The position numbers and the translations under genes were made by a program. Shown here one piece after another: positions 18,902 through 27,835 of a DNA stretch of 64,000 bases (position 1 is its first letter; each line of letters opens with the position of its first letter). Source of the DNA: Roseibium sp. Sym1 (GTDB lineage: Bacteria > Pseudomonadota > Alphaproteobacteria > Rhizobiales > Stappiaceae); assembly GCF_027359675.1 (NCBI RefSeq), contig NZ_CP114786.1, positions 4,996,501 through 5,060,500 on the forward strand, in the 5' to 3' direction. A model generated the notes under the pieces. That model was given only the letters and a program-made list of their open reading frames with translations, had not been told where the DNA came from and made no database searches.

Positions 18902-19723
18902 TCAGCGTTTCTTGGCCGCCTGCCAGGCCGCTTCCATCTCGTCCAGGGACATCTTTTCCAGTGTGGTGCCGTTTGCATCGGCATGGGCCTCGATGGCGGC
19001 AAAGCGCTTGCGGAATTTCCGGTTTGTCCTGCGCAGGGCCTCTTCCGGGTCGATGTCGAGATGGCGGGCCAGATTTGCGAGTGCGAACAGCGTGTCGCCG
19101 AGTTCGTCGGTCATGCGGTCCCTGTCCGGCGTGCCCCTGGCAAGTTCCTCGTCGAGTTCATGGGTTTCCTCGCGGATCTTGTCGAGCACCAACCGGGCGT
19201 CGTTCCAGTCGAAACCGACCCTCGAGGCCCGGCGCTGCAGCTTGTCGGCTTCCTGAAGGGCGGGGAAGGCGGTCGGCACGTCGTCGAGAAACCCTTTTCG
19301 TTCCTCCACAAGACCGAGGGCTTCACGGGCGGCGCGCTTTTCGGCGCGTTCCTCGGCCTTGATCCGTTCCCAGATGCCCTTGACCAGCTCCGGCTTTTCG
19401 CCGTTTTCATCGCCGAAGACATGCGGATGGCGCCGGATCAGCTTCTTCGTGATCGCCTCGACCACGTCGCCGAAATCGAAATGCTCGTCCTCCTCGGCCA
19501 TGCGGGCGTGGTAGACCACCTGCAGCAGAAGGTCCCCGAGCTCCTCGCGCAGCTCCACAAGATCGTTCTTGGCAATCGCGTCGGCGACCTCATAGGCCTC
19601 TTCAAGCGTATAGGGCGCGATGGTCGCAAAATCCTGCTCCAGATCCCAGGGACAACCGGTCACGGGCGTTCTGAGCGCGGCCATGATTTCGATAAGGCGG
19701 GAAATGTCGCGACTGGGGGTCAT
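18902..19723 (-). CDS. mazG: Nucleoside triphosphate pyrophosphohydrolase MazG
   Basis: A 273-residue all-alpha NTP pyrophosphatase with two MazG repeats. The first has GCPWDLEQDFATIAPYTLEEAYEV and LREELGDLLLQVVYHARMAEE, giving the EExxE/ExxD metal ligands. The second has DEELARGTPDRDRMTDELGDTLFALANLARHL. It degrades non-canonical and excess NTPs. The stop directly abuts the convergent hflX stop, with no space for a terminator. Confidence 0.94.
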   Translation of the reverse strand: MTPSRDISRLIEIMAALRTPVTGCPWDLEQDFATIAPYTLEEAYEVADAIAKNDLVELREELGDLLLQVVYHARMAEEDEHFDFGDVVEAITKKLIRRHPHVFGDENGEKPELVKGIWERIKAEERAEKRAAREALGLVEERKGFLDDVPTAFPALQEADKLQRRASRVGFDWNDARLVLDKIREETHELDEELARGTPDRDRMTDELGDTLFALANLARHLDIDPEEALRRTNRKFRKRFAAIEAHADANGTTLEKMSLDEMEAAWQAAKKR

Positions 19724-19753
19724 TGTTAATCCAGTTTCAGAAGAAGAGTCGAG

Positions 19754-19993
19754 CTAACTCAGCCAGAGTTTTAATTTGATATACGAGATCATTATCGCAC
19801 CACAGAACCCCAGGATGGCGACAACCACAGTAAAAAGTTTTGCAGAGTTGCTTTGGCGTTTAATAACTCCATTGGCTGTCCGCCTTACCCAACTTCGTTC
19901 TCGAAAGGCGAGTAGCTTGGCCATGACAAACGCGCTGGCAAGGACGACCGCGGTAACCGCGATAGCGCCGCTCGATGAGAAAAACTCCGGCAC
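19754..19993 (-). CDS. Small two-helix membrane protein behind ABC permease
   Basis: A 79-residue protein with hydrophobic segments at about residues 10-28 and 54-72 and a basic loop between them (RERSWVRRTANGVIKRQ). It starts at GTG 19993, one base after the TGA of the preceding permease gene, so it is the last gene of the transport block and probably made by translational coupling. It has no family I recognise. A function in the transporter or with the unusual PH-like membrane genes upstream is only a guess. Confidence 0.55.
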   Translation of the reverse strand: MPEFFSSSGAIAVTAVVLASAFVMAKLLAFRERSWVRRTANGVIKRQSNSAKLFTVVVAILGFCGAIMISYIKLKLWLS

Positions 19994-19994
19994 A

Positions 19995-21140
19995 TCACCC
20001 CCTGACCGACGGATGCCAGAAGGTGACGGCGCGTTCCAGGAGGGCGACGAGACCGTAGAACAGCGAGCCGGCGAGCGCGGCGACCGCGATTTCCGCCCAG
20101 ACCATGTCGACGTTCATGCGGCCGACCTCGGTGGAAATCCGGAAACCCATGCCGACGATCGGCGTGCCGAAGAACTCCGCAACAATGGCGCCGATCAGCG
20201 CGAGCGTGGAATTGATCTTCAGGGCGTTGAAGATGAACGGCATTGCCATGGGCAGGCGCAGTTTCAGGAGCGTCTGCCAGTAGTTGGAGGCATAGGTGCG
20301 CATCAGGTCGCGCTGCATGGCGTCGGAGGCGGCCAGGCCCGAGACCGTGTTCACCAGCATGGGGAAGAAGGTCATGATGATGACGACCGCTGCCTTGGAC
20401 GGCCAGTCGAAGCCGAACCACATCACCATGATCGGGGCGACGCCGATGATCGGCAGCGCGGAGACAAGGTTGCCGATGGGCAGGAGCCCGCGGCGCAGGA
20501 ACGGCACGCGGTCCACCAGGATCGCGACGATGAAGGCGGAGCCGCAGCCGATGATGTAACCGGCCAGAACTGCCTTCAGGAAGGTCTGCTGGAAATCCGC
20601 CCAGAGCGTCGGACCGGAGGTCGTCAGCCGAACCCAGATTTCGGACGGCGCCGGCAGCAGGACCTTCGGCACGCCGGCTCCGGTCACGATCAATTGCCAG
20701 AGCACCAGCAGGGTGAAGCCGAAAATGGCCGGGATCGCCAGGTTGACGATCCTCTGGGCAAGCGGTGACGCGGTTTTCCAGATTGCGAGCCGCTCGACGA
20801 ACAGCCAGGCAGCCGCCCAGGTGGCCGCGGTCAGCGCCCAAAAGCCGAGCGTTGCCTCGCCGGCATGGTTCGTGACGGTGGCGATGAGCAGCCAGGCGGC
20901 GATTGCGGTGACAAGGCCGAGAATGAGGTCGCCGATGAGATTGCGCATGAAACCGAGTTCGTAGCGCACGCCGGCAATCGCCAGAATGACGAGGCAGAGC
21001 GCCAGCCGCGGCACGTCCATGATGCGGTATTCCGGCCCGAAGATCGGGCTGAACAGGCCGACAACGACCATGGCGACCACAAACCAGGCGAGCAGCGCCG
21101 GCATGTCGAGACGGCGTTTTGAAGCGGATATCGTGCTCAT
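19995..21140 (-). CDS. ABC transporter permease (pyrimidine/nitrate/taurine type), N-terminally extended
   Basis: A 381-residue inner-membrane subunit of the SsuC/TauC/ThiX-like family. The C-terminal two thirds hold the binding-protein-dependent permease domain, including the ATPase-coupling EAA-type loop DLMRTYASNYWQTLLKLRLPMAMPFIF. About 130 extra N-terminal residues carry further hydrophobic helices that the partner permease lacks. It overlaps the second permease gene by 4 bases (ATGA). Neighbouring dihydropyrimidinase and RutR suggest a pyrimidine or related heterocycle as cargo. Confidence 0.88.
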   Translation of the reverse strand: MSTISASKRRLDMPALLAWFVVAMVVVGLFSPIFGPEYRIMDVPRLALCLVILAIAGVRYELGFMRNLIGDLILGLVTAIAAWLLIATVTNHAGEATLGFWALTAATWAAAWLFVERLAIWKTASPLAQRIVNLAIPAIFGFTLLVLWQLIVTGAGVPKVLLPAPSEIWVRLTTSGPTLWADFQQTFLKAVLAGYIIGCGSAFIVAILVDRVPFLRRGLLPIGNLVSALPIIGVAPIMVMWFGFDWPSKAAVVIIMTFFPMLVNTVSGLAASDAMQRDLMRTYASNYWQTLLKLRLPMAMPFIFNALKINSTLALIGAIVAEFFGTPIVGMGFRISTEVGRMNVDMVWAEIAVAALAGSLFYGLVALLERAVTFWHPSVRG

Positions 21141-22060
21141 CGTGCCATCCCCATGCGTTTCAGGGTGAGTTTTTCAAGAACGCCGATCAGGGCGACCAGC
21201 GACCCGGCCAGGAAAGCCGCCATCAGCAGCGCCGACCAGATCTGCACCGTCTGGCCGTAATAGGACCCGGCGAGCAGGCGTGCGCCGAGACCGGCCACGG
21301 CACCGGTCGGCAGTTCGCCGACAATGGCACCGACCAGGGAGGCCGCCATGCCGATCTTCATGGAGGTGAAGAGATAAGGCACCGCGTAGGGCAGGCGCAG
21401 CTTCCAGAAGGTCTGGATCCGCGTCGCCGAATAGGTGTGCATCAGGTCCATGTGCATGACTTCGGGCGACCTCAGCCCCTTCACCATGCCGACGGTCACG
21501 GGGAAGAAGGAGAGATAGGTGGAGATCATCGCCTTCGGCAGCAGCCCCGAGATGCCGACCGCGTTCAGGACCACGATGATCATCGGCGCTATCGCCAGGA
21601 TCGGGATGGTCTGCGAGGAAATGATCCAGGGCATCAGCGACTTGTCGAGCACGCGCGAATGCACGATGCCGATCGCCAGCAGAATGCCGAGCGTGGTGCC
21701 GATCAGGAAACCCATCAGCGTCGAGGAGAGCGTGATGCCTGTGTGATAGACCAGCGAGCGCTTCGAGGTGATCTTCTTGTTCACCGTCGTGTCCCACATC
21801 TCGACGATCACCTGGTGTGGCGCCGGCAAAACGGGCCGTTCCTGGAAGAGCGTGTCCGTGACCATCTGGCTGATAGCGACGTCGCTTTGGCCGGCCCGTT
21901 CGTACATGTCCTTCTGAAACGGCATGTTCAGCGCTACGGCGGCTATGTACCAGATCGCCAGGATGGCCAGGACCACGACAGTCACCGGACCAACCGTACC
22001 GGACATCAGGCCGGCAAACGGATTGGTGCTGCGGGGCGAGGTGAGGGGGACGTCGGTCAT
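21137..22060 (-). CDS. ABC transporter permease (pyrimidine-type)
   Basis: A 307-residue permease with about six transmembrane helices and the coupling loop DLMHTYSATRIQTFWKLRLPYAVPYLF, clearly paralogous to the downstream permease and presumably its heterodimer partner. The signature QTIPILAIAPMIIVVLNAVG is typical of the nitrate/sulfonate/pyrimidine family. Its ATG overlaps the stop of an uncharacterised PH-like membrane gene by 4 bases, so the transporter and those genes are translationally linked. No substrate-binding protein gene is in the window. Confidence 0.9.
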   Translation of the reverse strand: MTDVPLTSPRSTNPFAGLMSGTVGPVTVVVLAILAIWYIAAVALNMPFQKDMYERAGQSDVAISQMVTDTLFQERPVLPAPHQVIVEMWDTTVNKKITSKRSLVYHTGITLSSTLMGFLIGTTLGILLAIGIVHSRVLDKSLMPWIISSQTIPILAIAPMIIVVLNAVGISGLLPKAMISTYLSFFPVTVGMVKGLRSPEVMHMDLMHTYSATRIQTFWKLRLPYAVPYLFTSMKIGMAASLVGAIVGELPTGAVAGLGARLLAGSYYGQTVQIWSALLMAAFLAGSLVALIGVLEKLTLKRMGMAR

Positions 22061-23214
22061 GCCGCCAGTCTCCGTTCTTTGATTGATTTGGTCAGGACAT
22101 CTCTCAGATAATTGGCTTCGGCATAGGTCATGCGGTATCCGACCGTTCGCGTTGTCTGGCCATAATCGAAACAGACCTGAAAGATGGTCTTGTTTTCGAA
22201 ATCCGTGTCGACAAACACCTTGTCACGGGTGGTGGTGATCGAAACATTGCGTATGCAAGCCGTCTGGTAGCGGCGACTGGATTGGCCCAAGAGCTTTTGG
22301 GTTTGGTGTTGAATCGTATCGTCAGACAGAGTGACAATTTCTCGCCTGAAAGCATCGAAGCCGAAGCGCAGATAGATGCTGACCAGGAGGGCTGCCATCA
22401 GTGACAGAAAAACCATATGCGCCAGGTCAAGGTCCAGGTCAGGGCGGATGAAGGACGTCGTAAGGATCGCCACATTGACCGAAACCAAAAGGACAAGCGC
22501 AAGAAAGGACAAGTCGAAGTGCGGCCGCAAGGCGATCACCGTCCCCTTCGAAACCCGGGCAATGTGAATGTATTGGCGGCTTTCGGCTGATATGCTGGGA
22601 ACGTTGTTATTCTCAATGGCAATCACGTTGCCGAGCGCGGGCACCTTGGGTGTTGTCGCGTGATCTTCCAGTTTAAGGCAACTGGTTCCGGGTAAAACCG
22701 CTGCTGCGACCGTCAGGGCTTCCGCATGAGAAAGTCCTCTGAACAGTCTGAGGTCTTCGCCAGCGTGGCGCAAACAGACGTGGTGGTTTTTTCGACGATA
22801 CGGGTAGCCATGAAATGGTCGGGAGAATGTGTCGGGCTCTAGCCATACTGCGTCAATCGCGGAAGAGGTGAGCGGCTGATGTGTCCTGCCAAATGGACCA
22901 ATTCGTTCGATGGTGATGAAGTCCTTCGTTACGACAACTCTGCAGGCGTTTCGATACGACAAGCTGAGCCGTTGCCATGTAATCGTCTGGAGAACAGCTG
23001 CAATGCCGAGAGCTCCTGCAACGATCTGGCTGTAGTTCGACCCCGTCAGAGTAAAGCCTTGCCAAATTTCCCACGCCAGACAAACACTTACGAGCAGATT
23101 GGCGCAGAAAGCCGATAGCCAGACCCAGAAGCGCGTGTTTCGAATGGAAACGACGGCAAAACCGGCGGCCTGGCGCAGCTCGAGGTGATCCGAGGTGAGC
23201 AGTTCGTCTGTCAT
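22057..23214 (-). CDS. Uncharacterised membrane protein with two TM-pair/PH-like modules
   Basis: A 385-residue protein that I do not recognise as a named family. Hydrophobic pairs occur near residues 28-80 and 230-285. Each is followed by a soluble stretch of about 100-150 residues that reads like a bacterial PH (YdbS/bPH-type) domain: strands, a W or F before an acidic turn, then an EA--L helix (SHAEALTVAAAVL; TYAEANYLRDVLTKSI). It looks like two copies of the module seen singly in the two genes upstream. It overlaps both neighbours by 4 bases. Confidence 0.68.
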   Translation of the reverse strand: MTDELLTSDHLELRQAAGFAVVSIRNTRFWVWLSAFCANLLVSVCLAWEIWQGFTLTGSNYSQIVAGALGIAAVLQTITWQRLSLSYRNACRVVVTKDFITIERIGPFGRTHQPLTSSAIDAVWLEPDTFSRPFHGYPYRRKNHHVCLRHAGEDLRLFRGLSHAEALTVAAAVLPGTSCLKLEDHATTPKVPALGNVIAIENNNVPSISAESRQYIHIARVSKGTVIALRPHFDLSFLALVLLVSVNVAILTTSFIRPDLDLDLAHMVFLSLMAALLVSIYLRFGFDAFRREIVTLSDDTIQHQTQKLLGQSSRRYQTACIRNVSITTTRDKVFVDTDFENKTIFQVCFDYGQTTRTVGYRMTYAEANYLRDVLTKSIKERRLAA

Positions 23215-23780
23215 GCTGGCTCCCGATTGTCTCTGATGCGCCTGTTAATCGCGTCCGCCAGGGCCTTCGCCTCTGTTTCTTCGATCCAGTCGGTCAGCAT
23301 TTGCGTGGTTTTCCTGAAGCGCAGAAGCACAAAGTACTGACCTGGTGCTGGAATGGGGCCGACGCCATAGGTCTTGCCGTCGTCCCGATGGCAAATCTCG
23401 GCCGCCTGAATATCCTCAAAAGACCAGTTGGTATCGGTCACCGTTATGCCGAGCAGACGGTACCGCCTGACGAGTTCTTTGCCGATTGTGATTGTCGGAT
23501 CGCCAAAGGTCTTGGCCAGTGTTTTGAAAAACAATTGCTTGAAGGAAAGGGCTAGAACCAGAATGACGCAAATCAGCAGGGGCTCGTACCAAGACCTCGG
23601 GGCGAACAGGTGTTCGAGGGCCTTCAAATTCGTCCAGAGTGTCTCAACGCCGATAAAGAGTGTCAGGCACAACACACCCAGAGTGGCGAGGCGCATCCGG
23701 TTTTTTAAGCGGAACGCCGTGTCGCCGCCATCAGAGAGACGCTTGAGGCGCTCCGTCACCTGAAACGTTGTTTCACTCAT
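23211..23780 (-). CDS. Uncharacterised membrane protein, TM pair plus PH-like domain
   Basis: A 189-residue protein: short cytoplasmic N-terminus, two hydrophobic helices (about residues 30-48 and 66-86), then a soluble domain ending EETEAKALADAINRRIRD. The sequence ELVRRYRLLGI-WSFEDIQAAEI and the pattern of strands before a terminal helix resemble bacterial PH domains. ATGA overlaps on both sides place it in one coupled unit with the ABC permeases. No catalytic motif. The PH assignment is by eye and needs a structure prediction. Confidence 0.66.
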   Translation of the reverse strand: MSETTFQVTERLKRLSDGGDTAFRLKNRMRLATLGVLCLTLFIGVETLWTNLKALEHLFAPRSWYEPLLICVILVLALSFKQLFFKTLAKTFGDPTITIGKELVRRYRLLGITVTDTNWSFEDIQAAEICHRDDGKTYGVGPIPAPGQYFVLLRFRKTTQMLTDWIEETEAKALADAINRRIRDNREPA

Positions 23781-24343
23781 GTCGCCTCATTTCTCAAACA
23801 CAGCTTGTCTCTCAACAAAGCAACCACGGAATCTGCTTCTGAATTGTCCAGCCTTTTGCCAAAATTGATTGTCCTTCGGCCATAAACGATACCCACTCGG
23901 CCCAAACCGTCGAAGGGTTCAGCCAGGTATTGGCGTTCACTGAATGCCGGTAACTCGGCGTTTCTCCGGACCTTCGCGATGCGGCCGGGATCGTAATGCC
24001 AGGACCATTTCAGAACCGGCATCGAGAAGCGAATGGCTACTGCGGTATTTGAAACAACAAGTTGCTCTTTGCCCGCGAACATCCAGAGCAATGCGGTGCC
24101 GACATAGAGCCAGACTGGTACCCAAATTATGGAAAAGCCCAAAAGAAATTCGGATTCGCCGACGTCTGTCCATCTGGATTGGATCGCCTGTACCATCACT
24201 ACCCCAACCGCGGACCAAGCGCAGAATAGGGCGAGGAGGAATATGAACGAGGCAGGACGCATTTTTGCCGTCACAGTAATCACTGAGCCATTATTTGCCT
24301 GATCGATCCTCAGGCGGCCTGGGAAGGGCTGTTCAAATTGCAT
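23777..24343 (-). CDS. Uncharacterised membrane protein, TM pair plus PH-like domain (first of three)
   Basis: A 188-residue protein with helices at about residues 33-53 and 70-92, then a domain containing QLVVSNTAVAIRFSMPVLKWSWHYDPGRIAKVRR and RTINFGKRLDNSEADSVVALLRDKL. That layout of strands, a G-R-INFG strand and a final EA--V helix is typical of bPH domains. ATG 24343 is used; TTG 24349 is an alternative. It starts 37 bases after the ABC ATPase stop and opens the run of overlapping genes. Confidence 0.65.
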   Translation of the reverse strand: MQFEQPFPGRLRIDQANNGSVITVTAKMRPASFIFLLALFCAWSAVGVVMVQAIQSRWTDVGESEFLLGFSIIWVPVWLYVGTALLWMFAGKEQLVVSNTAVAIRFSMPVLKWSWHYDPGRIAKVRRNAELPAFSERQYLAEPFDGLGRVGIVYGRRTINFGKRLDNSEADSVVALLRDKLCLRNEAT

Positions 24344-24380
24344 ATGCAAACCGCTGCAGTGGTTTCAGTTCACCTATTCC

Positions 24381-25220
24381 TCAATCCTCATAGGAATGCC
24401 CTGCCTTGAGCCCTTCTCGCACCCGGTGGGCGATTTTCAGGAATTCCGGGGTCTCGCGGATGTCGAGATTGCGGTCGCGCGGCAGGTCGCTTTCGATGAC
24501 GTCGTAGATCCGGCCCGGGCGCGGGCACAGCACGACGATCTTGGTCGACAGGAACACGGCCTCCGGGATCGAGTGGGTGACGAAGACCACGGTCTTGTTG
24601 GTCTTGGCCCAGAGCTGTAAGAGCTGTTCGTTGAGGTGGTCGCGGACGATCTCGTCGAGCGCGCCGAAAGGCTCGTCCATCAGCAGGAGATCCGGCTCGA
24701 CGGCAAGGGCGCGGGCAATGGAGGCGCGCTGCTGCATGCCGCCGGAAAGCTGCCAGGGGAACTTCTTTTCAAAGCCGGTCAGGTTGACCAGCTCCATGTT
24801 GCGGGCAATGCGCTCCCGCTGCTCGGCGGTCGAAAGCCCCATGATTTCCAGCGGCAGGGCAACGTTCTTGGCGATGGTGCGCCAGGGATAGAGCGCGGCG
24901 GCCTGGAAGACATAACCATAGGCCCGGTTGAGCCGGGCTTCCTCCGGTGAGACGCCGTTGACGGTGATGGACCCCGCAGTTGGCTGTTCAAGGTCGGCAA
25001 TGACCCTGAGAAGCGTGGTCTTGCCGCAGCCGGAAGGGCCGATGAAGGAAACGAAATCGCCTTCCTCGATCTTCAGGTCGATGTCGGAGAGGGCATGAAC
25101 CGGGCCGTCATTGGTCTCGAACGTCAGCGAGAGATTCTCGATGTCGATCACCCGGTTCGGGCTGGCGCTTGTTGTTGTTTCCACCATTTCGGTGTCCTTT
25201 GCGCTGGCTAGAGCGTTCAT
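24381..25220 (-). CDS. ABC transporter ATP-binding protein (pyrimidine-type)
   Basis: A 279-residue nitrate/taurine/thiamin-precursor-type ATPase. Walker A GPSGCGKTT, Q-loop FQAAALYPW, signature LSGGMQQR, Walker B LLLMDEPFGALDE and the switch His in FVTHSIPEAV are all present. ATG 25220 is preceded by GAGGAAT; an upstream ATG would add unmatched residues. It heads the transport block, but three unknown membrane genes separate it from its two permeases. Confidence 0.92.
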   Translation of the reverse strand: MNALASAKDTEMVETTTSASPNRVIDIENLSLTFETNDGPVHALSDIDLKIEEGDFVSFIGPSGCGKTTLLRVIADLEQPTAGSITVNGVSPEEARLNRAYGYVFQAAALYPWRTIAKNVALPLEIMGLSTAEQRERIARNMELVNLTGFEKKFPWQLSGGMQQRASIARALAVEPDLLLMDEPFGALDEIVRDHLNEQLLQLWAKTNKTVVFVTHSIPEAVFLSTKIVVLCPRPGRIYDVIESDLPRDRNLDIRETPEFLKIAHRVREGLKAGHSYED

Positions 25221-25334
25221 GTCATTCCTCGCTACACGAGTCGAGGTCCGGGTCCCAATTCCGCTGATCAAGCAACGCCAGCAGCGGATCTAGCTTGTCC
25301 GTCTCTTCGACGCGTTGGCGTCGTCTCCAAGTCA

Positions 25335-25443
25335 CCTCTCCCCGTGGGAGAGGTCGGACCGCAGGTCCGGGTGAGGGGACAGATCTTTCCGTCCCTCTCC
25401 AGGGTTTGCTCCCTCACCCCAGCCCTCTCCCACAGGGAGAGGG
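25335..25443. repeat. REP-like cluster of three hairpins
   Basis: Three palindromes lie in a row: CCTCTCC-CCGT-GGGAGAGG (25335-25353), CGGACC-GCA-GGTCCG (25355-25369) and CCCTCTCCC-ACA-GGGAGAGGG (25423-25443). GTGAGG and CCTCAC can pair across the middle. This is the common alphaproteobacterial intergenic REP/RIME type. It occupies most of the 311-base gap between hydA and the ABC ATPase and may attenuate transcription between them. Confidence 0.78.
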
Positions 25444-25531
25444 GGCGGCCGTGCCTGCAAAGTGGCTCTGCAGGAGGGAATTTCCAGTGCCATTCGGTCG
25501 TTTCGGGACCGGATAGCAGATGCGGATCGTG

Positions 25532-26989
25532 TCAGACCCCGCTGGCCGGGATGCCGGTGCGCTCGACCTTGCGCGGCGCGGTCACTTCCTTCCAGGTGCT
25601 GAGCGCCTTGTTGACGGCCTGGAACGGTTCGCGGGCGACGAATTCGCCGTGGCCTTGGCTGTGGTTGACCGTGCCGTCCTCGACCGCGACGCGGCCACGG
25701 GTGAGGGTGTAGCGCGGCAGACCCTTGACCTTCTTGCCTTCGAAGACGTTGTAGTCGATCGCCGACTGCTGGTTCGAGGCGGAGATCGTCTTTTCCCTGG
25801 TCGGGTCCCAGACCACCAGATCCGCGTCTGCGCCGACCAGGACGGCACCCTTTTTCGGATAGACGTTCAGGATCTTGGCGATGTTTGTGGACGTCACCGC
25901 GACAAACTCGTTCGGGGTCAAACGGCCGGTGCCGACGCCGTAGGTCCACAGCATCGGCATGCGGTCTTCCAGGCCCCCTGTACCGTTCGGGATCTTGGTG
26001 AAGTCACCGACGCCGGTGCGCTTCTGATCCGTGGTGAAGGCGCAGTGATCCGTGGCGACCACCTGCAGGGAACCCGAGGCAAGACCCGCCCACAAGCTGT
26101 CCTGGTGCTTCTTGTCGCGGAAGGGCGGCGACATCACCCGGCGCGCGGCGTGGTCCCAGTCGGCATGCCGGTATTCGCTGTCATCGAGCGTCAGGTGCTG
26201 GATCAGCGGCTCGCCATAGGCGCGGATGCCGTTCTGGCGGGCCCGGCGGATGGCTTCATGGGCCTGTTCCGACGAGGTGTGCACGATATAGACCGGCACG
26301 CCGGCCATGTCGGCGATCATGATGGCGCGGTTGGTGGCTTCGCCCTCGACTTCCGGCGGGCGCGAATAAGCGTGGGCTTCGGGCCCGTTGTTGCCTTCGG
26401 CCAGCAGCTTCTGCTGCAGCGTTGCGACGACATCGCCGTTTTCCGCATGGACCAGCGGCAGGGCGCCGAGCTCGGCGCAGCGGGAGAAGGACGCGAACAT
26501 CTCGTCGTCATTCACCATCAGCGCGCCCTTGTAGGCCATGAAGTGCTTGAAGGTGTTGATGCCCTTCTTCTGGACCACTTCCTGCATGTCGTTGAAGACC
26601 TGCTCGCCCCACCAGGTGATCGCCATGTGGAAGGAATAGTCGCAATGGGCCATCGTCGACTTGTTGTCCCACATCTGCAGCGCTTCCAGCAGCGACTGGC
26701 CGGGCGAGGGCAGGGCGAAGTCGACCACCATGGTGGTGCCGCCGGCCAGCGCCGCGCGGGTGCCACTGTCGAAGTTGTCCGACGAGAACGTGCCCATGAA
26801 AGGCATTTCCAGGTGCGTATGCGGGTCGATGCCGCCCGGCATGATGTAGCAGCCGGTCGCGTCCAGGGTTTCATCGCCGGAGAGATTGGGGCCGATCTCG
26901 ACGATCTTGCCGCCCTCGATCTTCACGTCGGCTTCGTAGCTGAGGTCCGCGGTCACCACGGTGCCGCCCTTGATCACTTTGCTGGCCAT
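25532..26989 (-). CDS. hydA: Dihydropyrimidinase (D-hydantoinase)
   Basis: A 485-residue zinc amidohydrolase that opens dihydrouracil/dihydrothymine rings to N-carbamoyl-beta-amino acids, the second step of reductive pyrimidine degradation. Metal-site motifs are GGIDPHTHLEMPFMGT, the carbamylated Lys in HFMAYKG, LVHAENGD, VYIVHTSSEQA and ATDHCAFT. The length is standard. It lies in the RutR-facing locus with the amidohydrolase and aminotransferase for the following steps. The C-terminal ERTGIPASGV is somewhat short of family tails, but nothing essential is missing. Confidence 0.95.
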   Translation of the reverse strand: MASKVIKGGTVVTADLSYEADVKIEGGKIVEIGPNLSGDETLDATGCYIMPGGIDPHTHLEMPFMGTFSSDNFDSGTRAALAGGTTMVVDFALPSPGQSLLEALQMWDNKSTMAHCDYSFHMAITWWGEQVFNDMQEVVQKKGINTFKHFMAYKGALMVNDDEMFASFSRCAELGALPLVHAENGDVVATLQQKLLAEGNNGPEAHAYSRPPEVEGEATNRAIMIADMAGVPVYIVHTSSEQAHEAIRRARQNGIRAYGEPLIQHLTLDDSEYRHADWDHAARRVMSPPFRDKKHQDSLWAGLASGSLQVVATDHCAFTTDQKRTGVGDFTKIPNGTGGLEDRMPMLWTYGVGTGRLTPNEFVAVTSTNIAKILNVYPKKGAVLVGADADLVVWDPTREKTISASNQQSAIDYNVFEGKKVKGLPRYTLTRGRVAVEDGTVNHSQGHGEFVAREPFQAVNKALSTWKEVTAPRKVERTGIPASGV

Positions 26990-27044
26990 TTTGGTCCCCT
27001 CTTGCTTGCGCTGGATGGTCCGGTACGTCCGACCGGTCTGTTCT

Positions 27045-27824
27045 TCAGTTTTCTTCAGGACACCAAAGAGCCGGGGCCGTCAGGTCCCGGTCCTTCAGGA
27101 TCATCGATATTCCGTATTTTCTGCCGATTTCGCAGGCCTTGCTGAAATGGATCGGCCGGTCGGTATATTCCGCGTCGAAGACCGGTTTGCCGGCTTCGAC
27201 ATAGGCGACATAGGACTTGCAGCTTCGGTCCTGGTAGCAGCTCTCTGCAATTGCGAAATCGAAAGCGTCGACCAGATCCTCGGTCAGGTCGGGCACGTTC
27301 TTCTGGCCGATCTTCAGGTCCATGCCCCGTGCCGTTGCTGCCAGCAGGCGAACATAGGCGATGGTGTGCTTGGCGGTCACGGGAAACCCGCTGTCATTGT
27401 CATGGACATCCATATTGTCCGGCTCGATGGCATCGAAGCCCATTTTTTTGCAGCTCTCGAACCGCGCCGTCATCAGCGGCAGCAGGATGTCGAGCCGGCG
27501 AATGTCGAGAAATTTCTCGTCGGGCCAGTCGCCATAGGTCTTGCCGACGACCTCTTGCGGAAAGGCCGCCCGGTCCGGTGAGGTTCGTTCCAGCGTGCCG
27601 ACGCTGACATAACAGATCGTCCCGATGCCCTTTGTCTTCAGGGCGGCAAGGTCCCCGGGCGAGACCAGGTCCGGATGCAGGTCAATCACCTGAACAGACC
27701 GGTCGAGATTGGCAGGCTCGGTCAGCTGCCAGTCCCAGCTGTCGCCAACGGAAAAGGCAAGGGCGGGTGCGGGCGCCATGAGCAGCGTGCCGACGATCGC
27801 CAATGCTTTTCCGGTGATGGTCAT
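27045..27824 (-). CDS. Exported GH114-like (endo-alpha-1,4-polygalactosaminidase/TM1410-type) protein
   Basis: A 259-residue secreted TIM-barrel protein with signal peptide MTITGKALAIVGTLLMAPAPALA. Typical are VQVIDLHPDL, GIGTICYVSVGTLE, FLDIRR, the GFDAIEPDNMDVHDND acidic motif, LKIGQKNVPDL and AESCYQD. GH114 enzymes cut alpha-1,4-galactosaminan in biofilm polysaccharide. The substrate here is not known. A GTG 12 bases upstream is an alternative start. Its presence between hydA and the amidohydrolase gene has no obvious link to pyrimidine catabolism. Confidence 0.82.
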   Translation of the reverse strand: MTITGKALAIVGTLLMAPAPALAFSVGDSWDWQLTEPANLDRSVQVIDLHPDLVSPGDLAALKTKGIGTICYVSVGTLERTSPDRAAFPQEVVGKTYGDWPDEKFLDIRRLDILLPLMTARFESCKKMGFDAIEPDNMDVHDNDSGFPVTAKHTIAYVRLLAATARGMDLKIGQKNVPDLTEDLVDAFDFAIAESCYQDRSCKSYVAYVEAGKPVFDAEYTDRPIHFSKACEIGRKYGISMILKDRDLTAPALWCPEEN

Positions 27825-27835
27825 GGATTTCACCA

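Noticed and set aside
25520..27145. A 541-codon plus-strand frame opposite hydA
   Set aside because: An antisense shadow of the dihydropyrimidinase gene, with no recognisable domain.
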